DNA from: Xanthomonas hydrangeae
Lineage (GTDB): Bacteria > Pseudomonadota > Gammaproteobacteria > Xanthomonadales > Xanthomonadaceae
Direction: 5' to 3'
Length of the DNA: 64,000 nt
NCBI GenBank assembly: GCA_905142475.1
Contig: LR990730.1
Coordinates: 186,001-250,000, forward strand
Position 1 is the first letter of the stretch, and every line of letters begins with the position of its first letter. Position numbers and translations under genes: made by a program. The notes beneath the pieces were generated by a model, which searched no databases, was not told the DNA's origin, and saw only the letters and a program-made list of their open reading frames with translations. Of this stretch, positions 56,413 to 64,000 are shown piece after piece.

Positions 56413-56852
56413 GGTAGCGGCGAAGTGCGTTCCGATAACAGCGCCAGGACGGCAGCACTGTTATCGGCACGGCATCGCGGCCAGGGCCGCTCCTACGGGG
56501 GCGGCCCTGGCTGCCCAAGCTGTCGTGCCCGCGAAAACCAGCCCGCTGTCGTAGGAGCGGCCTCGGCCGCGAAGCCGTCCTGATACGCCTTCAGCGCGCC
56601 CGCGCAACCACCCCGCTGTCGTAGGAGCGCCCCCGGCTGCCCCCCCTCCGGCAGGCCTTCAGCGCATTCTCCAAACCACTGCGCAGTTGTAGGAGCGGCC
56701 CTGGCCGCGACCCCGTTTCGGTACATGCTCAGTGCATCAACACAAGGCATCAACAACGCCGTCGCCTAGCATCGGCTTTAAAAGCGCGCGTCTCGAAACA
56801 GGTGCGGCACCCGCGCATCATCAACTCCGCATGGCCTCGCATTGCATCCGCC
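56413..56852. repeat. Cluster of GTAGGAGCGGCC-type repeats
   Basis: Four copies of a REP-like unit, GTAGGAGCGGCCnnGGCCGCGA, lie at about 56474-56496 (reverse), 56548-56573, 56618-56640 and 56687-56712, in the gap between the receptor and the patatin gene. The unit is itself an imperfect palindrome. No gene is seen here. Confidence 0.75.
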
Positions 56853-57890
56853 TTACGGCGCAACGCAGGCCTCGTCCTTGCCGCGCAGTTTCTGCCAGCG
56901 CGAGCGCTCTTCCAGACAACGCCGATACGCTTCCGCTTTCGCTGCGGCAGCCTGCTCGGCGGCCGTGCGGGTGGCACTACTGCGCTGCGCCTGCAACTGG
57001 GCGATCTTGGCGCGGATCTGCGGCATCGCCGCCATCGCGGCACGCTCGCCTTCCAGGATGGCCGCGCCACGCTGGTTGAAATCGGCCGAACCGATGTCGC
57101 TGACCTTGGGGCGGATCACCACATCGGCACGCTTCAGTTCGGCCTCCCCCAGGCGCTGGCCCATGATCGAGATCGACTGATTCACGGTGCCCAGTAGATC
57201 GCCAGGATTCTTGCCGCTGGCCTTGCTGGAAATATCCACCGCCACCACGAATTCGGCGCCAAGCTGGCGCGCCGCATCCACCGGCACCGGGCTGACCACG
57301 CCGCCGTCGACGTAGTGGTACTGGCCGATGGTCACCGGCTCGAACACACCGGGAATGCTGCTGGACGCGCGCACCGCCTGGCCGGCATTGCCGCGCACGA
57401 ACACGGTGCGTTCGCCGTCTTCCAACCGCGTGGCGACCGCCGCGAACGGCTTGCGCAATTTGTCGATCGGCTTGCCGCCCAGCTGCTCATTGACGTAGTC
57501 CTGCAGCTTCTGGCCCTGCACCAGGCCGCCGGAGAAGATCCGCACATCGCGGATGCTGGTCTGGTCGAGCGCAACGGCTTTTTCCTGCATCTGGAACGCA
57601 TCCATGCCGCTGGCATACAACGCCCCGACCACGCTGCCGGCGCTGGTGCCCGACACCACCACCGGCGCAAAGCCGTTGGCTTCGAGCATCTTGATCACGC
57701 CGATATGCGCAAAGCCCTTGGCCGCGCCGCCACCGAGCGCCACGCCGATCTTCACCGGCTTGGGCGCGCCGGCAGACGGCGCCTGCACGAGAGGCGCCGG
57801 TGCCGCCGGACGCGGCTCGCCGCCGCAGGCGCAAAGCAGGCCGAGCAAGGACATCAAGGCGAGAAGGCGGGGGCGGCGGAGCGCGGTCAT
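56853..57890 (-). CDS. Patatin-like phospholipase lipoprotein (RssA/NTE type)
   Basis: 345 residues from ATG 57890. The start reads ALMSLLGLLCACGG, a probable lipobox (LCAC). The patatin core has VALGGGAAKGFAHIGVIKML (oxyanion G-rich), GTSAGSVVGALYASG (Ser nucleophile) and YVDGGVVSPVP (Asp of the dyad). It should hydrolyse phospholipids or lysolipids at the envelope. The long C-terminal helix is Ala/Gln/Glu-rich, likely a coiled coil. It is transcribed convergent to the TonB receptor gene. Confidence 0.85.
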   Translation of the reverse strand: MTALRRPRLLALMSLLGLLCACGGEPRPAAPAPLVQAPSAGAPKPVKIGVALGGGAAKGFAHIGVIKMLEANGFAPVVVSGTSAGSVVGALYASGMDAFQMQEKAVALDQTSIRDVRIFSGGLVQGQKLQDYVNEQLGGKPIDKLRKPFAAVATRLEDGERTVFVRGNAGQAVRASSSIPGVFEPVTIGQYHYVDGGVVSPVPVDAARQLGAEFVVAVDISSKASGKNPGDLLGTVNQSISIMGQRLGEAELKRADVVIRPKVSDIGSADFNQRGAAILEGERAAMAAMPQIRAKIAQLQAQRSSATRTAAEQAAAAKAEAYRRCLEERSRWQKLRGKDEACVAP

Positions 57891-58126
57891 GGCGAAAACG
57901 TCGATGGGAAAGGCGAGGGAGAATACACGCGTGCCGTCACTGCGGCTGCGCTGCCCGGTCGGCGCGCGAGGTAATCGGAACGTGCGAAGACTGCAGATGA
58001 AGCAAGCCACAGCCGTCCCTTCTCCCACCGGGAGAGGGTGGCGCGCAGCGCCGGATGAGGGTACGTGCGAAGCCGCGTGTCATCCCGATCCAGGCGCCGC
58101 TTCGCTCCACACCCTCACCCCACCCA
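57891..58126. repeat. Intergenic region with palindromic repeat
   Basis: CTTCTCCCACCGGGAGAGGG with GCGCAGCGCCGGATGAGGGT (58018-58063) is another copy of the family at 43615. Confidence 0.6.
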
Positions 58127-59137
58127 TCAGAACCGGTTGTCCCCATCCAGCAACCGCCCCAGCCCGCCCAGCACCGAGCCTTCGCCGCGTTGCTGGCCAC
58201 CGGCCTGCGGGGCGGCCTGCAGCATGCGGCCGGCCATGCGCGAGAACGGCAGCGATTGCAGCCAGACCTTGCCGGGGCCGGTGAGGGTGGCCAGGAACAC
58301 GCCTTCGCCGCCGAAGAACATGCTCTTCAGGCCGGCGACGCGGCGCACGTCCATGTCCACGCCGGCGTGGTAGGCGACCACGCAACCGGTGTCCACGTCG
58401 ATGCGTTCGCCGGGGCCGAGCTCGCGTTCCACCACGGTGCCGCCGGCATGCACGAAGACCCAGCCGTCGCCTTCGAGCTTCTGCATGATGAAGCCCTCGC
58501 CGCCGAACAGCCCGGTGAGGATCTTGCGTTGAAACGCGATGCCCAACGACACCCCGCGCGCACCGGCCAGGAAGCTGTCCTTCTGGCAAATCAGTTGCCC
58601 GCCATGCTCGGACAGGCGCAGCGCCAGCACCGTGCCCGGATAGGGCGCGGCGAACGCGACCCTGGCCTTGCCGCTGCCGGCATGGGTGAACACGGTGGTG
58701 AACATGCTCTCGCCGGTGACCACGCGTTTGCCGGCCGACAGCAGCTTGCCCATCAGCCCGCCGCCGCCGCTCTGGCCGGCGTGCAAGCCGTCGCCGAACA
58801 CGGTGTCCATCTGCACCGCGGCGTCCTTGTACATCAGCGCGCCGGCCTCGGCGATGGCGCTTTCGCCCGGGTCCAGCTCGACCTCGACGAACTGCATGTC
58901 GTTGCCGACGATGCGGTAGTCGATCTCGTCGGCGCGCCCGGCCGCGCCGGTCAGCGGTGGCGGCAGGCCGCTGCCGCCCTGCAGCTCGGCCAGCTGGCGG
59001 GCCGGCGTCCAGCCATCGAGCCCGTCGCGCCAGGCCAGCGCGTCGGGCTGGCGCTGGGCATGCGCGCGGGCGCTGGCATCGTCGAGGGGGCCGATGCGAT
59101 CGGCCTGTCCGTGAACATGGAAATACCACTGGGCCAT
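58127..59137 (-). CDS. AIM24-family protein with N-terminal GYF-like domain
   Basis: 336 residues from ATG 59137. Residues ~1-52 form a GYF_2-like domain (WYFHVHGQADRIGPLDDASA, WRDGLDGWTPARQL). From ~70 the AIM24/TIGR00266 beta-helix follows: QFVEVELDPGESAIAEAGAL, then GGGGLMGKLLSAGKRVVTGE and MQKLEGDGWVFVHAGGTVVE. It is cytosolic, of unknown function; bacterial relatives cluster with membrane or stress genes. It lies upstream of the patatin gene on the same strand. Confidence 0.82.
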   Translation of the reverse strand: MAQWYFHVHGQADRIGPLDDASARAHAQRQPDALAWRDGLDGWTPARQLAELQGGSGLPPPLTGAAGRADEIDYRIVGNDMQFVEVELDPGESAIAEAGALMYKDAAVQMDTVFGDGLHAGQSGGGGLMGKLLSAGKRVVTGESMFTTVFTHAGSGKARVAFAAPYPGTVLALRLSEHGGQLICQKDSFLAGARGVSLGIAFQRKILTGLFGGEGFIMQKLEGDGWVFVHAGGTVVERELGPGERIDVDTGCVVAYHAGVDMDVRRVAGLKSMFFGGEGVFLATLTGPGKVWLQSLPFSRMAGRMLQAAPQAGGQQRGEGSVLGGLGRLLDGDNRF

Positions 59138-59337
59138 CGGGACGCCTCCTGTCTGTGCGTGCAGCGAGTCTAAGCGCAGCCGCCGCTGTGGCGTCCCGTG
59201 TCCAAGGTCATGCCCTCGGGTGGCGTGGTTGGGCGCGATTGCGGCCTGCCCGGTGCGCTTCGCCGCCGCGCTGCCGGATGTCATCGGATGCCTTGCGCAA
59301 GGCACCGGCCTGCGCGCCACCGCGCGGCGGGTGGCCC

Positions 59338-60180
59338 TTACTCTCCCACCGCCGCCCAATAGCGCTCGCCGTCGCGCTGCACCCGCACCGGGCCGGCGAA
59401 CACGTCCGACAGGCTGGCGTCGGTGAGCAGTGCATCGCGCGGACCGTCGGCCACGACGGTGCCGGCACGCAGCAGGATCACCCGCGCGATCTCCGGCACG
59501 ATTTCCTCGATGTGATGGGTCACCAGGATCAGGGTGATGCCCTGCCGGGCCAGGTGACGCATGGTGTCGAGCAGGTGCTGGCGCGCCACCAGGTCCAGGC
59601 CGGTGGAGGGCTCGTCCAGCAGCAGCGCCTGCGGGCGGTTGACCAGTGCGCGTGCGATCAGCACGCGGCGGGTTTCGCCGGCCGACAACTCGGCAAATTG
59701 CCGATCCAGCAGCGGCAGTGCGCGCGCTAGTGCAAGCGCCTCTCGTGCCCGCGCGCGCATGTCGTCGCTGACTTCGCGATGCGGCGGCACCACGTAGCTG
59801 GCGAAGAAGCCGGACAGCACCGCGCTTTCCACATCCAGCCCCGGCATGTCGGCCAGGTTGACGCTCAGATCGCCGGTGACGATGCCCAGCTGCGAGCGCA
59901 AGCGATCCACCTGCCAGCGCGTCTGGCCCAGCACTTTCACCGCCGGCTGGCCGTCGGCACGCACCAGCGGATACAACTCGCGCGTGATCAGTTTGATGAA
60001 GGAGGATTTGCCGCAGCCATTGGGTCCCAGGATGGCGGTGTGTTGCCCCAGCGCAATGCGCAGGCTCAAGGCGTGCAGCACGCGCACCTGCCCGCGCATC
60101 ACGCTGGCATGGTCGAGTTCGATCAACGGGACGGCATTTTCAATGGCAGAAGTCGCAGAAAAACCGGCAGCAACAGTCAT
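59338..60180 (-). CDS. Stand-alone ABC transporter ATPase
   Basis: 280 residues. Walker A is GPNGCGKSS, the signature is LSAGETRRVLIARALVNRPQ, Walker B is ALLLDEPSTGLD, and the switch His is in LVTHHIEEI. The order matches the YlmA-like/molybdate-ModF-like subgroup of unpaired ATPases. No membrane or binding subunit is adjacent, so its partner is unknown. It is divergent from the desaturase gene, sharing a 35-base gap. Confidence 0.8.
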   Translation of the reverse strand: MTVAAGFSATSAIENAVPLIELDHASVMRGQVRVLHALSLRIALGQHTAILGPNGCGKSSFIKLITRELYPLVRADGQPAVKVLGQTRWQVDRLRSQLGIVTGDLSVNLADMPGLDVESAVLSGFFASYVVPPHREVSDDMRARAREALALARALPLLDRQFAELSAGETRRVLIARALVNRPQALLLDEPSTGLDLVARQHLLDTMRHLARQGITLILVTHHIEEIVPEIARVILLRAGTVVADGPRDALLTDASLSDVFAGPVRVQRDGERYWAAVGE

Positions 60181-60215
60181 ACGGATGACATCAACCAGGT
60201 GGGGAAAGGAGACGT

Positions 60216-61538
60216 GTGAACCGCTTTAGGAATGCAGGGCGCACCCTACGCATCCGAAGGGTGAAGTTTGCCGCCATCGCCCCCATCATGTCTCCATCGA
60301 CCCAACCCGATGGAGCCGCTGTGGAGATGCCGATGTTGTCCGACCCGATCATCGACCTTCTGACTTCCGGCGTGGCCGGGCTGGGCGTATGGGGCATGCT
60401 GGCGGTGCTGCTGGTGTTCACCCAGCTGACCATCTTTGCGGTGACCCTGTACCTGCATCGCAGCCAGGCCCATCGCGGTGTGGATTTTCATCCGCTCGTT
60501 GCGCACGTCTTCCGTTTCTGGACCTGGCTCACCACCTCGATGATCACCCGCGAATGGGTGGCGATCCATCGCAAGCATCACGCCAAGGTCGAGACCGAAG
60601 AAGACCCGCACAGCCCGCAGACCAAAGGCATCGGCCAGGTGTTCTGGCGCGGCGTGGAGCTGTACCGCGAAGCGCGCGCGCAGCGTGCCGATATCGAGCA
60701 GTACGGCAAAGGCGCACCCACCGACTGGATCGAGCGTCACCTGTATACCCCGCATGCCAACGCCGGCCCGATCGCGTTGCTGGTCATTAATTCAGTGCTG
60801 TTCGGTCTGCCGGGCATCGCGTTGTGGGCGATCCAGATGGCGTGGATTCCGTTCTGGGCCGCCGGCGTGGTCAATGGTCTTGGCCACTGGTGGGGCTATC
60901 GCAATTTCGAATCGGCCGACACCTCCACCAACCTCACGCCGTGGGCGCTGTGGATCGGTGGCGAAGAACTGCACAACAACCATCATGCGTTCCCGAGCTC
61001 GGCGCGGTTTTCGATGCGGCGCTGGGAGCTGGATATCGGCTGGGTCGCCATTCGCGGTTTGCAGGCTTTGGGCCTGGCCAAGGTGCTGCGCGTGGCGCCG
61101 TCGCTGGATATCCGCCCCAACATCGCCGTGCCCGATGCCGACACACTCAAGGCCTTGCTGTCGCATCGCTTCCAGGCCATGACCGACTACCAGCGCAACG
61201 TGCTCAAGCCGGCACTGCGCGAAGAAGCTGCCGCCACCGGGGCCAAGTTGCGGCAGTTGCTGCCGCGGCGCCTGCGCAAGGGCCTGGTCGACGACGGGCG
61301 CTGGCTCAAGCCCGACGCGCGCGAACAGTTGCAGCGCTGGGTGGCCGAGCGCCCGCGCATGCGCACGTTGGTCGAGTACCGCGCGCGCTTGACCGCCGTG
61401 CTGGAAGCGCGCAGCCATGATGCCTCCGAACGGCTCAAGCACCTGCAGCAGTGGTGTCACGAGGCCGAAGCCAGCGGCAATGCCGCCTTGCAGGCGTATG
61501 CGGCGCGGCTCAAGGGTTATGCGCTGAGTGGGTCTTAA
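60216..61538 (+). CDS. Acyl-CoA/fatty-acid desaturase
   Basis: Up to 440 residues from GTG 60216, which follows AAAGGAG; ATG 60330 or 60336 would be nearer to the usual family start. The three His boxes for the di-iron site are HRSQAHR, HRKHH and HNNHHAFP, between four membrane helices. It introduces a double bond in membrane acyl chains. The C-terminal ~130 residues are a charged helical extension (ERPRMRTLVEYRARLTAVLE ...). The divergent ABC gene and the downstream EF-hand gene have no obvious link. Confidence 0.88.
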   Translation: MNRFRNAGRTLRIRRVKFAAIAPIMSPSTQPDGAAVEMPMLSDPIIDLLTSGVAGLGVWGMLAVLLVFTQLTIFAVTLYLHRSQAHRGVDFHPLVAHVFRFWTWLTTSMITREWVAIHRKHHAKVETEEDPHSPQTKGIGQVFWRGVELYREARAQRADIEQYGKGAPTDWIERHLYTPHANAGPIALLVINSVLFGLPGIALWAIQMAWIPFWAAGVVNGLGHWWGYRNFESADTSTNLTPWALWIGGEELHNNHHAFPSSARFSMRRWELDIGWVAIRGLQALGLAKVLRVAPSLDIRPNIAVPDADTLKALLSHRFQAMTDYQRNVLKPALREEAAATGAKLRQLLPRRLRKGLVDDGRWLKPDAREQLQRWVAERPRMRTLVEYRARLTAVLEARSHDASERLKHLQQWCHEAEASGNAALQAYAARLKGYALSGS

Positions 61539-61923
61539 GCGTAGTGGCACGCGTGCCGATGCGCGCGCGCGTGGATCGCATGGCTCGATCGTGCGCAGCA
61601 TGCTGATGGCGTGTGGAGTATGCATTCCGGCGGTTGTCGCGCAGGCCCAGGTGCAGGACAGCCAGCAGTATCTGCAGCGCATGGATACGGATGGCGATGG
61701 ACGTGTCAGCCGTGACGAATATCTGGCCTGGATGAGCTACGCCTTCGATCAGCGCGACCTGGATCACGACGGCGTGCTGCAGGGCGATGAACTGCCGGGT
61801 CGTCGCGGCAAGTCGATCACCCGCGCGGCCCATCGCGCCACGCTGATCGAGCGCTTCGCACGGCAGGATGCCAACGGCGATGGCTCTCTGAGCGCGCGTG
61901 AGTTGCTGGCGCCGCCGCGGTGA
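61528..61923 (+). CDS. Secreted EF-hand calcium-binding protein
   Basis: 131 residues if started at GTG 61528 (overlapping the desaturase end); GTG 61591 or ATG 61600 are alternatives giving a cleaner signal peptide ending AVVAQAQ. Three EF-hand loops are visible: DTDGDGRVSRDE, DLDHDGVLQGDE and DANGDGSLSARE. It probably binds calcium in the periplasm; function is unknown. Confidence 0.75.
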   Translation: MGLKRSGTRADARARGSHGSIVRSMLMACGVCIPAVVAQAQVQDSQQYLQRMDTDGDGRVSRDEYLAWMSYAFDQRDLDHDGVLQGDELPGRRGKSITRAAHRATLIERFARQDANGDGSLSARELLAPPR

Positions 61924-61983
61924 TGTGCGCCGGCACGCTTGCCTTCGCGCTCGCCTGACGCCAAGCCCGGCAAGCTCGCGCAC

Positions 61984-62721
61984 ATGTTCACTCTCGATCA
62001 GGTCAGCCGCCGCTACGGTCAGGCCATTGCCCTCGATGCAGTCACGCTGACATTCGCAAGCGGCATCACCACCGCCTTGATCGGCCCCAGTGGCGCCGGC
62101 AAGTCCACCGTGCTGCGCATGCTGGTGGGGCTGGAATGGCCCGACAGCGGCACGGTCGCCTTCGACGGCACGCCGCTGCAACGCGCCAGCCTGCAGGCGC
62201 AGCGGCAACGCATCGGTTATGTGATCCAGGAAGGCGGGTTGTTTCCGCATCTGGATGCGCGCAGCAATGTGGTGTTGCTGGCGCAGACGCTGGGCTGGAC
62301 GCGGCAGCGCATCGATGCGCGCCTGGAGATCTTGTGCGCGCTGTGCCAGTTGCCGCCGGACTTATTGAAGCGCTACCCGGCCGAGTTATCGGGCGGACAG
62401 CGCCAGCGCGTGGGCTTGATCCGCGCCTTGATGCCGGATCCACCGGCCTTGCTGCTGGACGAGCCGCTCGGCGCACTCGACCCCATCGTGCGCTATGACC
62501 TGCAAGCGCAGATGCGCGAACTGTTCGCCCAGCTCGGCAAGACCGTGGTGCTGGTGACGCATGACGTTGCCGAAGCTGCTTATCTGGCCGACACCCTGGT
62601 GCTGATGCGCGCCGGCCGCGTGGTGCAGCAGGGCAGTGCACGTAGTTTGCTCGAACATCCGGCCGATCCGTTCGTGCAACGTTTTCTCACTGCGCAACGC
62701 AGCATCGGCGAGGCCGCATGA
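61984..62721 (+). CDS. Osmoprotectant-type ABC transporter ATPase (OpuCA/YehX-like)
   Basis: 245 residues from ATG 61984. Walker A GPSGAGKST, signature LSGGQRQRVGLIRAL, Walker B LLLDEPLGALDP and switch VTHDVAEAAYL. It lacks the C-terminal CBS domains of OpuCA, as in the YehX branch. It overlaps the fused binding protein-permease gene by ATGA, so the two form one transporter, likely for glycine betaine, choline or a similar quaternary amine. Confidence 0.85.
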   Translation: MFTLDQVSRRYGQAIALDAVTLTFASGITTALIGPSGAGKSTVLRMLVGLEWPDSGTVAFDGTPLQRASLQAQRQRIGYVIQEGGLFPHLDARSNVVLLAQTLGWTRQRIDARLEILCALCQLPPDLLKRYPAELSGGQRQRVGLIRALMPDPPALLLDEPLGALDPIVRYDLQAQMRELFAQLGKTVVLVTHDVAEAAYLADTLVLMRAGRVVQQGSARSLLEHPADPFVQRFLTAQRSIGEAA

Positions 62722-64000
62722 TCGCGCGCGTGTTGCTCGCACTATGTGTGCTGATCTGCAGCGCCGGCGCGCATGCCGCGCAGGTGACGATCGGCTCGAA
62801 GAACTTCACCGAAGCGGTTTTGCTGGGCGAGATCGCCACTGCCGCCGGACAGAGAGATGGTGTGGAGGTGCAGCATCGCGCGCAGCTCGGTGGCACCCGC
62901 ATCCTGTGGCGCGCGCTGGAGACCGGGCAGATCGATGCCTATGCCGAATACACCGGCACCTTGGCGCAGGAGCTGCTGCAGTTGCCCAAGGCCAGCCAGG
63001 CCGAACTGCGCGCCGCACTGGATGCGCGTGGACTGGCGATGACCGACTCGCTCGGCTTCCAGAACACCTATGCCTTCGGCATGCGTGCCGAACGCGCGCA
63101 GGCGCTCGGTATCGCGACGATGTCGGACCTGGCCCGGCATCCAAGGCTCACCATCGGCCTGAGCAACGAATTCATGCAACGCGCCGATGGCTGGCCTGGC
63201 GTGCGCGCGGCGTACGCATTGCCGCAGACTGCGACCGGGCTGGATCACGATCTGGCCTATCGCGCGCTGCAGAGCGGGGCGATCGAAGTCACCGATCTGT
63301 ACAGCACCGATGCGGAAATTCCGTATTACCAGCTGCAGGTGCTGCGGGACGATCGCCGGTACTTTCCCGAGTACCAGGCCGTGTTTCTGTATCGCAAGGA
63401 CCTGGCGCAACGCGCACCGGCGATGCTGAAGACATTGCAGGGGCTAAAAGGCCGCATCGACGAGGCGACCATGCAGCGGCTCAACGCGCAGGTGAAGCTG
63501 GAGCGTCAGTCCGAGGCGGCGGTGGCGGCGCAATGGCTGGGCGTCACGCCTGCATCCGAAGCCGATTCGCGTCTTAAGCGCCTGCTGCGGCACACGCGCG
63601 AACATCTGGCCCTGGTCGGCATCTCGTTGGGCTTTGCGTTGGTGATTGCGTTGCCGCTGGGCGTGCTTGCGGCGCGGCGGCAACGGCTCGGTCAGGTGGT
63701 GCTGTCGTTGACCGGCGTGTTGCAGACGCTGCCATCGCTGGCGGTATTCGTCTTCATGATTCCGCTGTTCGGCATCGGTGCAAAACCTGCGATTGCCGCA
63801 TTGTTTCTCTACAGCCTGCTGCCGATCGTGCGCAACACACATGCCGGGCTCACTTCAATCCCGCGCGAGCTGCGCCAGACCGCCCAGGCGATCGGGCTGC
63901 CGGCGTGGACGCGCCTGTGGCGCGTGGAACTGCCGCTGGCGCGTCGCACGATCGTAGCCGGCATCCAGACCGCAGCGGTGATCAATGTAGGCACCGCCAC
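62718..64000 (+). CDS. Fused osmoprotectant-binding protein and permease (right edge, incomplete)
   Basis: 427 residues visible, no stop before the window ends. A signal peptide (MIARVLLALCVLICSAGAHA) leads into an OpuAC/YehZ-type binding domain with VTIGSKNFTEAVLLGEIATA, DAYAEYTGTLAQEL and VTDLYSTDAEIPYY. From about residue 295 the permease follows: LVGISLGFALVIALPLGVLA, LTGVLQTLPSLAVFVFMIPL and the EAA-like loop LRQTAQAIGLPAWTRLWRVE. The binding-plus-permease fusion is a known variant of this family. It is translationally coupled to the ATPase. Confidence 0.85.
   Translation, partial: MIARVLLALCVLICSAGAHAAQVTIGSKNFTEAVLLGEIATAAGQRDGVEVQHRAQLGGTRILWRALETGQIDAYAEYTGTLAQELLQLPKASQAELRAALDARGLAMTDSLGFQNTYAFGMRAERAQALGIATMSDLARHPRLTIGLSNEFMQRADGWPGVRAAYALPQTATGLDHDLAYRALQSGAIEVTDLYSTDAEIPYYQLQVLRDDRRYFPEYQAVFLYRKDLAQRAPAMLKTLQGLKGRIDEATMQRLNAQVKLERQSEAAVAAQWLGVTPASEADSRLKRLLRHTREHLALVGISLGFALVIALPLGVLAARRQRLGQVVLSLTGVLQTLPSLAVFVFMIPLFGIGAKPAIAALFLYSLLPIVRNTHAGLTSIPRELRQTAQAIGLPAWTRLWRVELPLARRTIVAGIQTAAVINVGTA

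Overview
The window is GC-rich chromosomal DNA that reads as Xanthomonas. The evidence is the gene content (fused TreS-maltokinase beside glgE and glgB, a pectin/uronate locus with kduI-kduD, Rhs elements, a divergent phhA/Lrp pair) and the small palindromic intergenic repeats scattered between genes. No rRNA, tRNA, CRISPR array or intact transposase was seen. One end-to-end warning: positions 4987-5051 are an Illumina Nextera P7 adapter (i7 index CTAGTACG, read-2 primer and transposon mosaic end), so the contig join near 4.94-5.05 kb is an assembly artefact and linkage across it is not proven.

Layout. (1) 1-4.2 kb: the tip of an Rhs polymorphic toxin gene and its spare cassettes. The Rhs core occurs three times at near-identical sequence, each followed by different AT-rich DNA: a zincin-like toxin domain with a lipoprotein behind it; a glycine-rich tip with a frameshifted small gene; and a broken core fused straight onto an orphan lipoprotein gene. 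(2) 4.2-5.35 kb: a terminator, a symE-like gene broken by the adapter, and a symE scrap. (3) 5.4-18.8 kb: an accessory stretch of mostly small, secreted, lipoprotein or membrane genes, including a Tli4-like T6SS immunity lipoprotein, an Imm10-like gene, a TrbM/KikA-like protein, a TPR glycosyltransferase, a nitrilase-family amidase, a DUF4142 lipoprotein, a MAPEG protein and several decayed genes. (4) 19.1-27.8 kb: the glgE-treS/mak-glgB operon, with ATGA overlaps, for making alpha-glucan from trehalose through maltose-1-phosphate. (5) 28.2-32.4 kb: a DUF3325/small membrane protein/PepSY iron-uptake-type operon, a YfcE-like phosphoesterase and an exported aldo/keto reductase.

(6) 32.9-48.0 kb: a pectin/rhamnogalacturonan and uronate utilisation locus. 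It holds a rhamnogalacturonan acetylesterase, two more esterases, a FAH-superfamily hydratase, a TRAP transporter (P, Q, M), a GH43 glycosidase, a LacI regulator, kduI, kduD, an RpiB/LacA-like isomerase and an acetylesterase-cupin fusion. An 18-bp motif, AATGACACCGGTTTACCA (one mismatch between copies), lies in the divergent esterase/hydratase promoter and in front of kduI, and is the likely operator of the locus.

(7) 48.1-64 kb: a hipBA toxin-antitoxin pair, an M61-like protease with a PDZ domain, a DUF2442-DUF4375-like protein, phhA with its divergent Lrp-type regulator, a TonB-dependent siderophore receptor, a patatin-like lipoprotein, a GYF-AIM24 protein, a lone ABC ATPase, a fatty-acid desaturase, an EF-hand protein, and an OpuC/YehZYXW-type osmoprotectant transporter whose fused binding protein-permease runs off the right edge.
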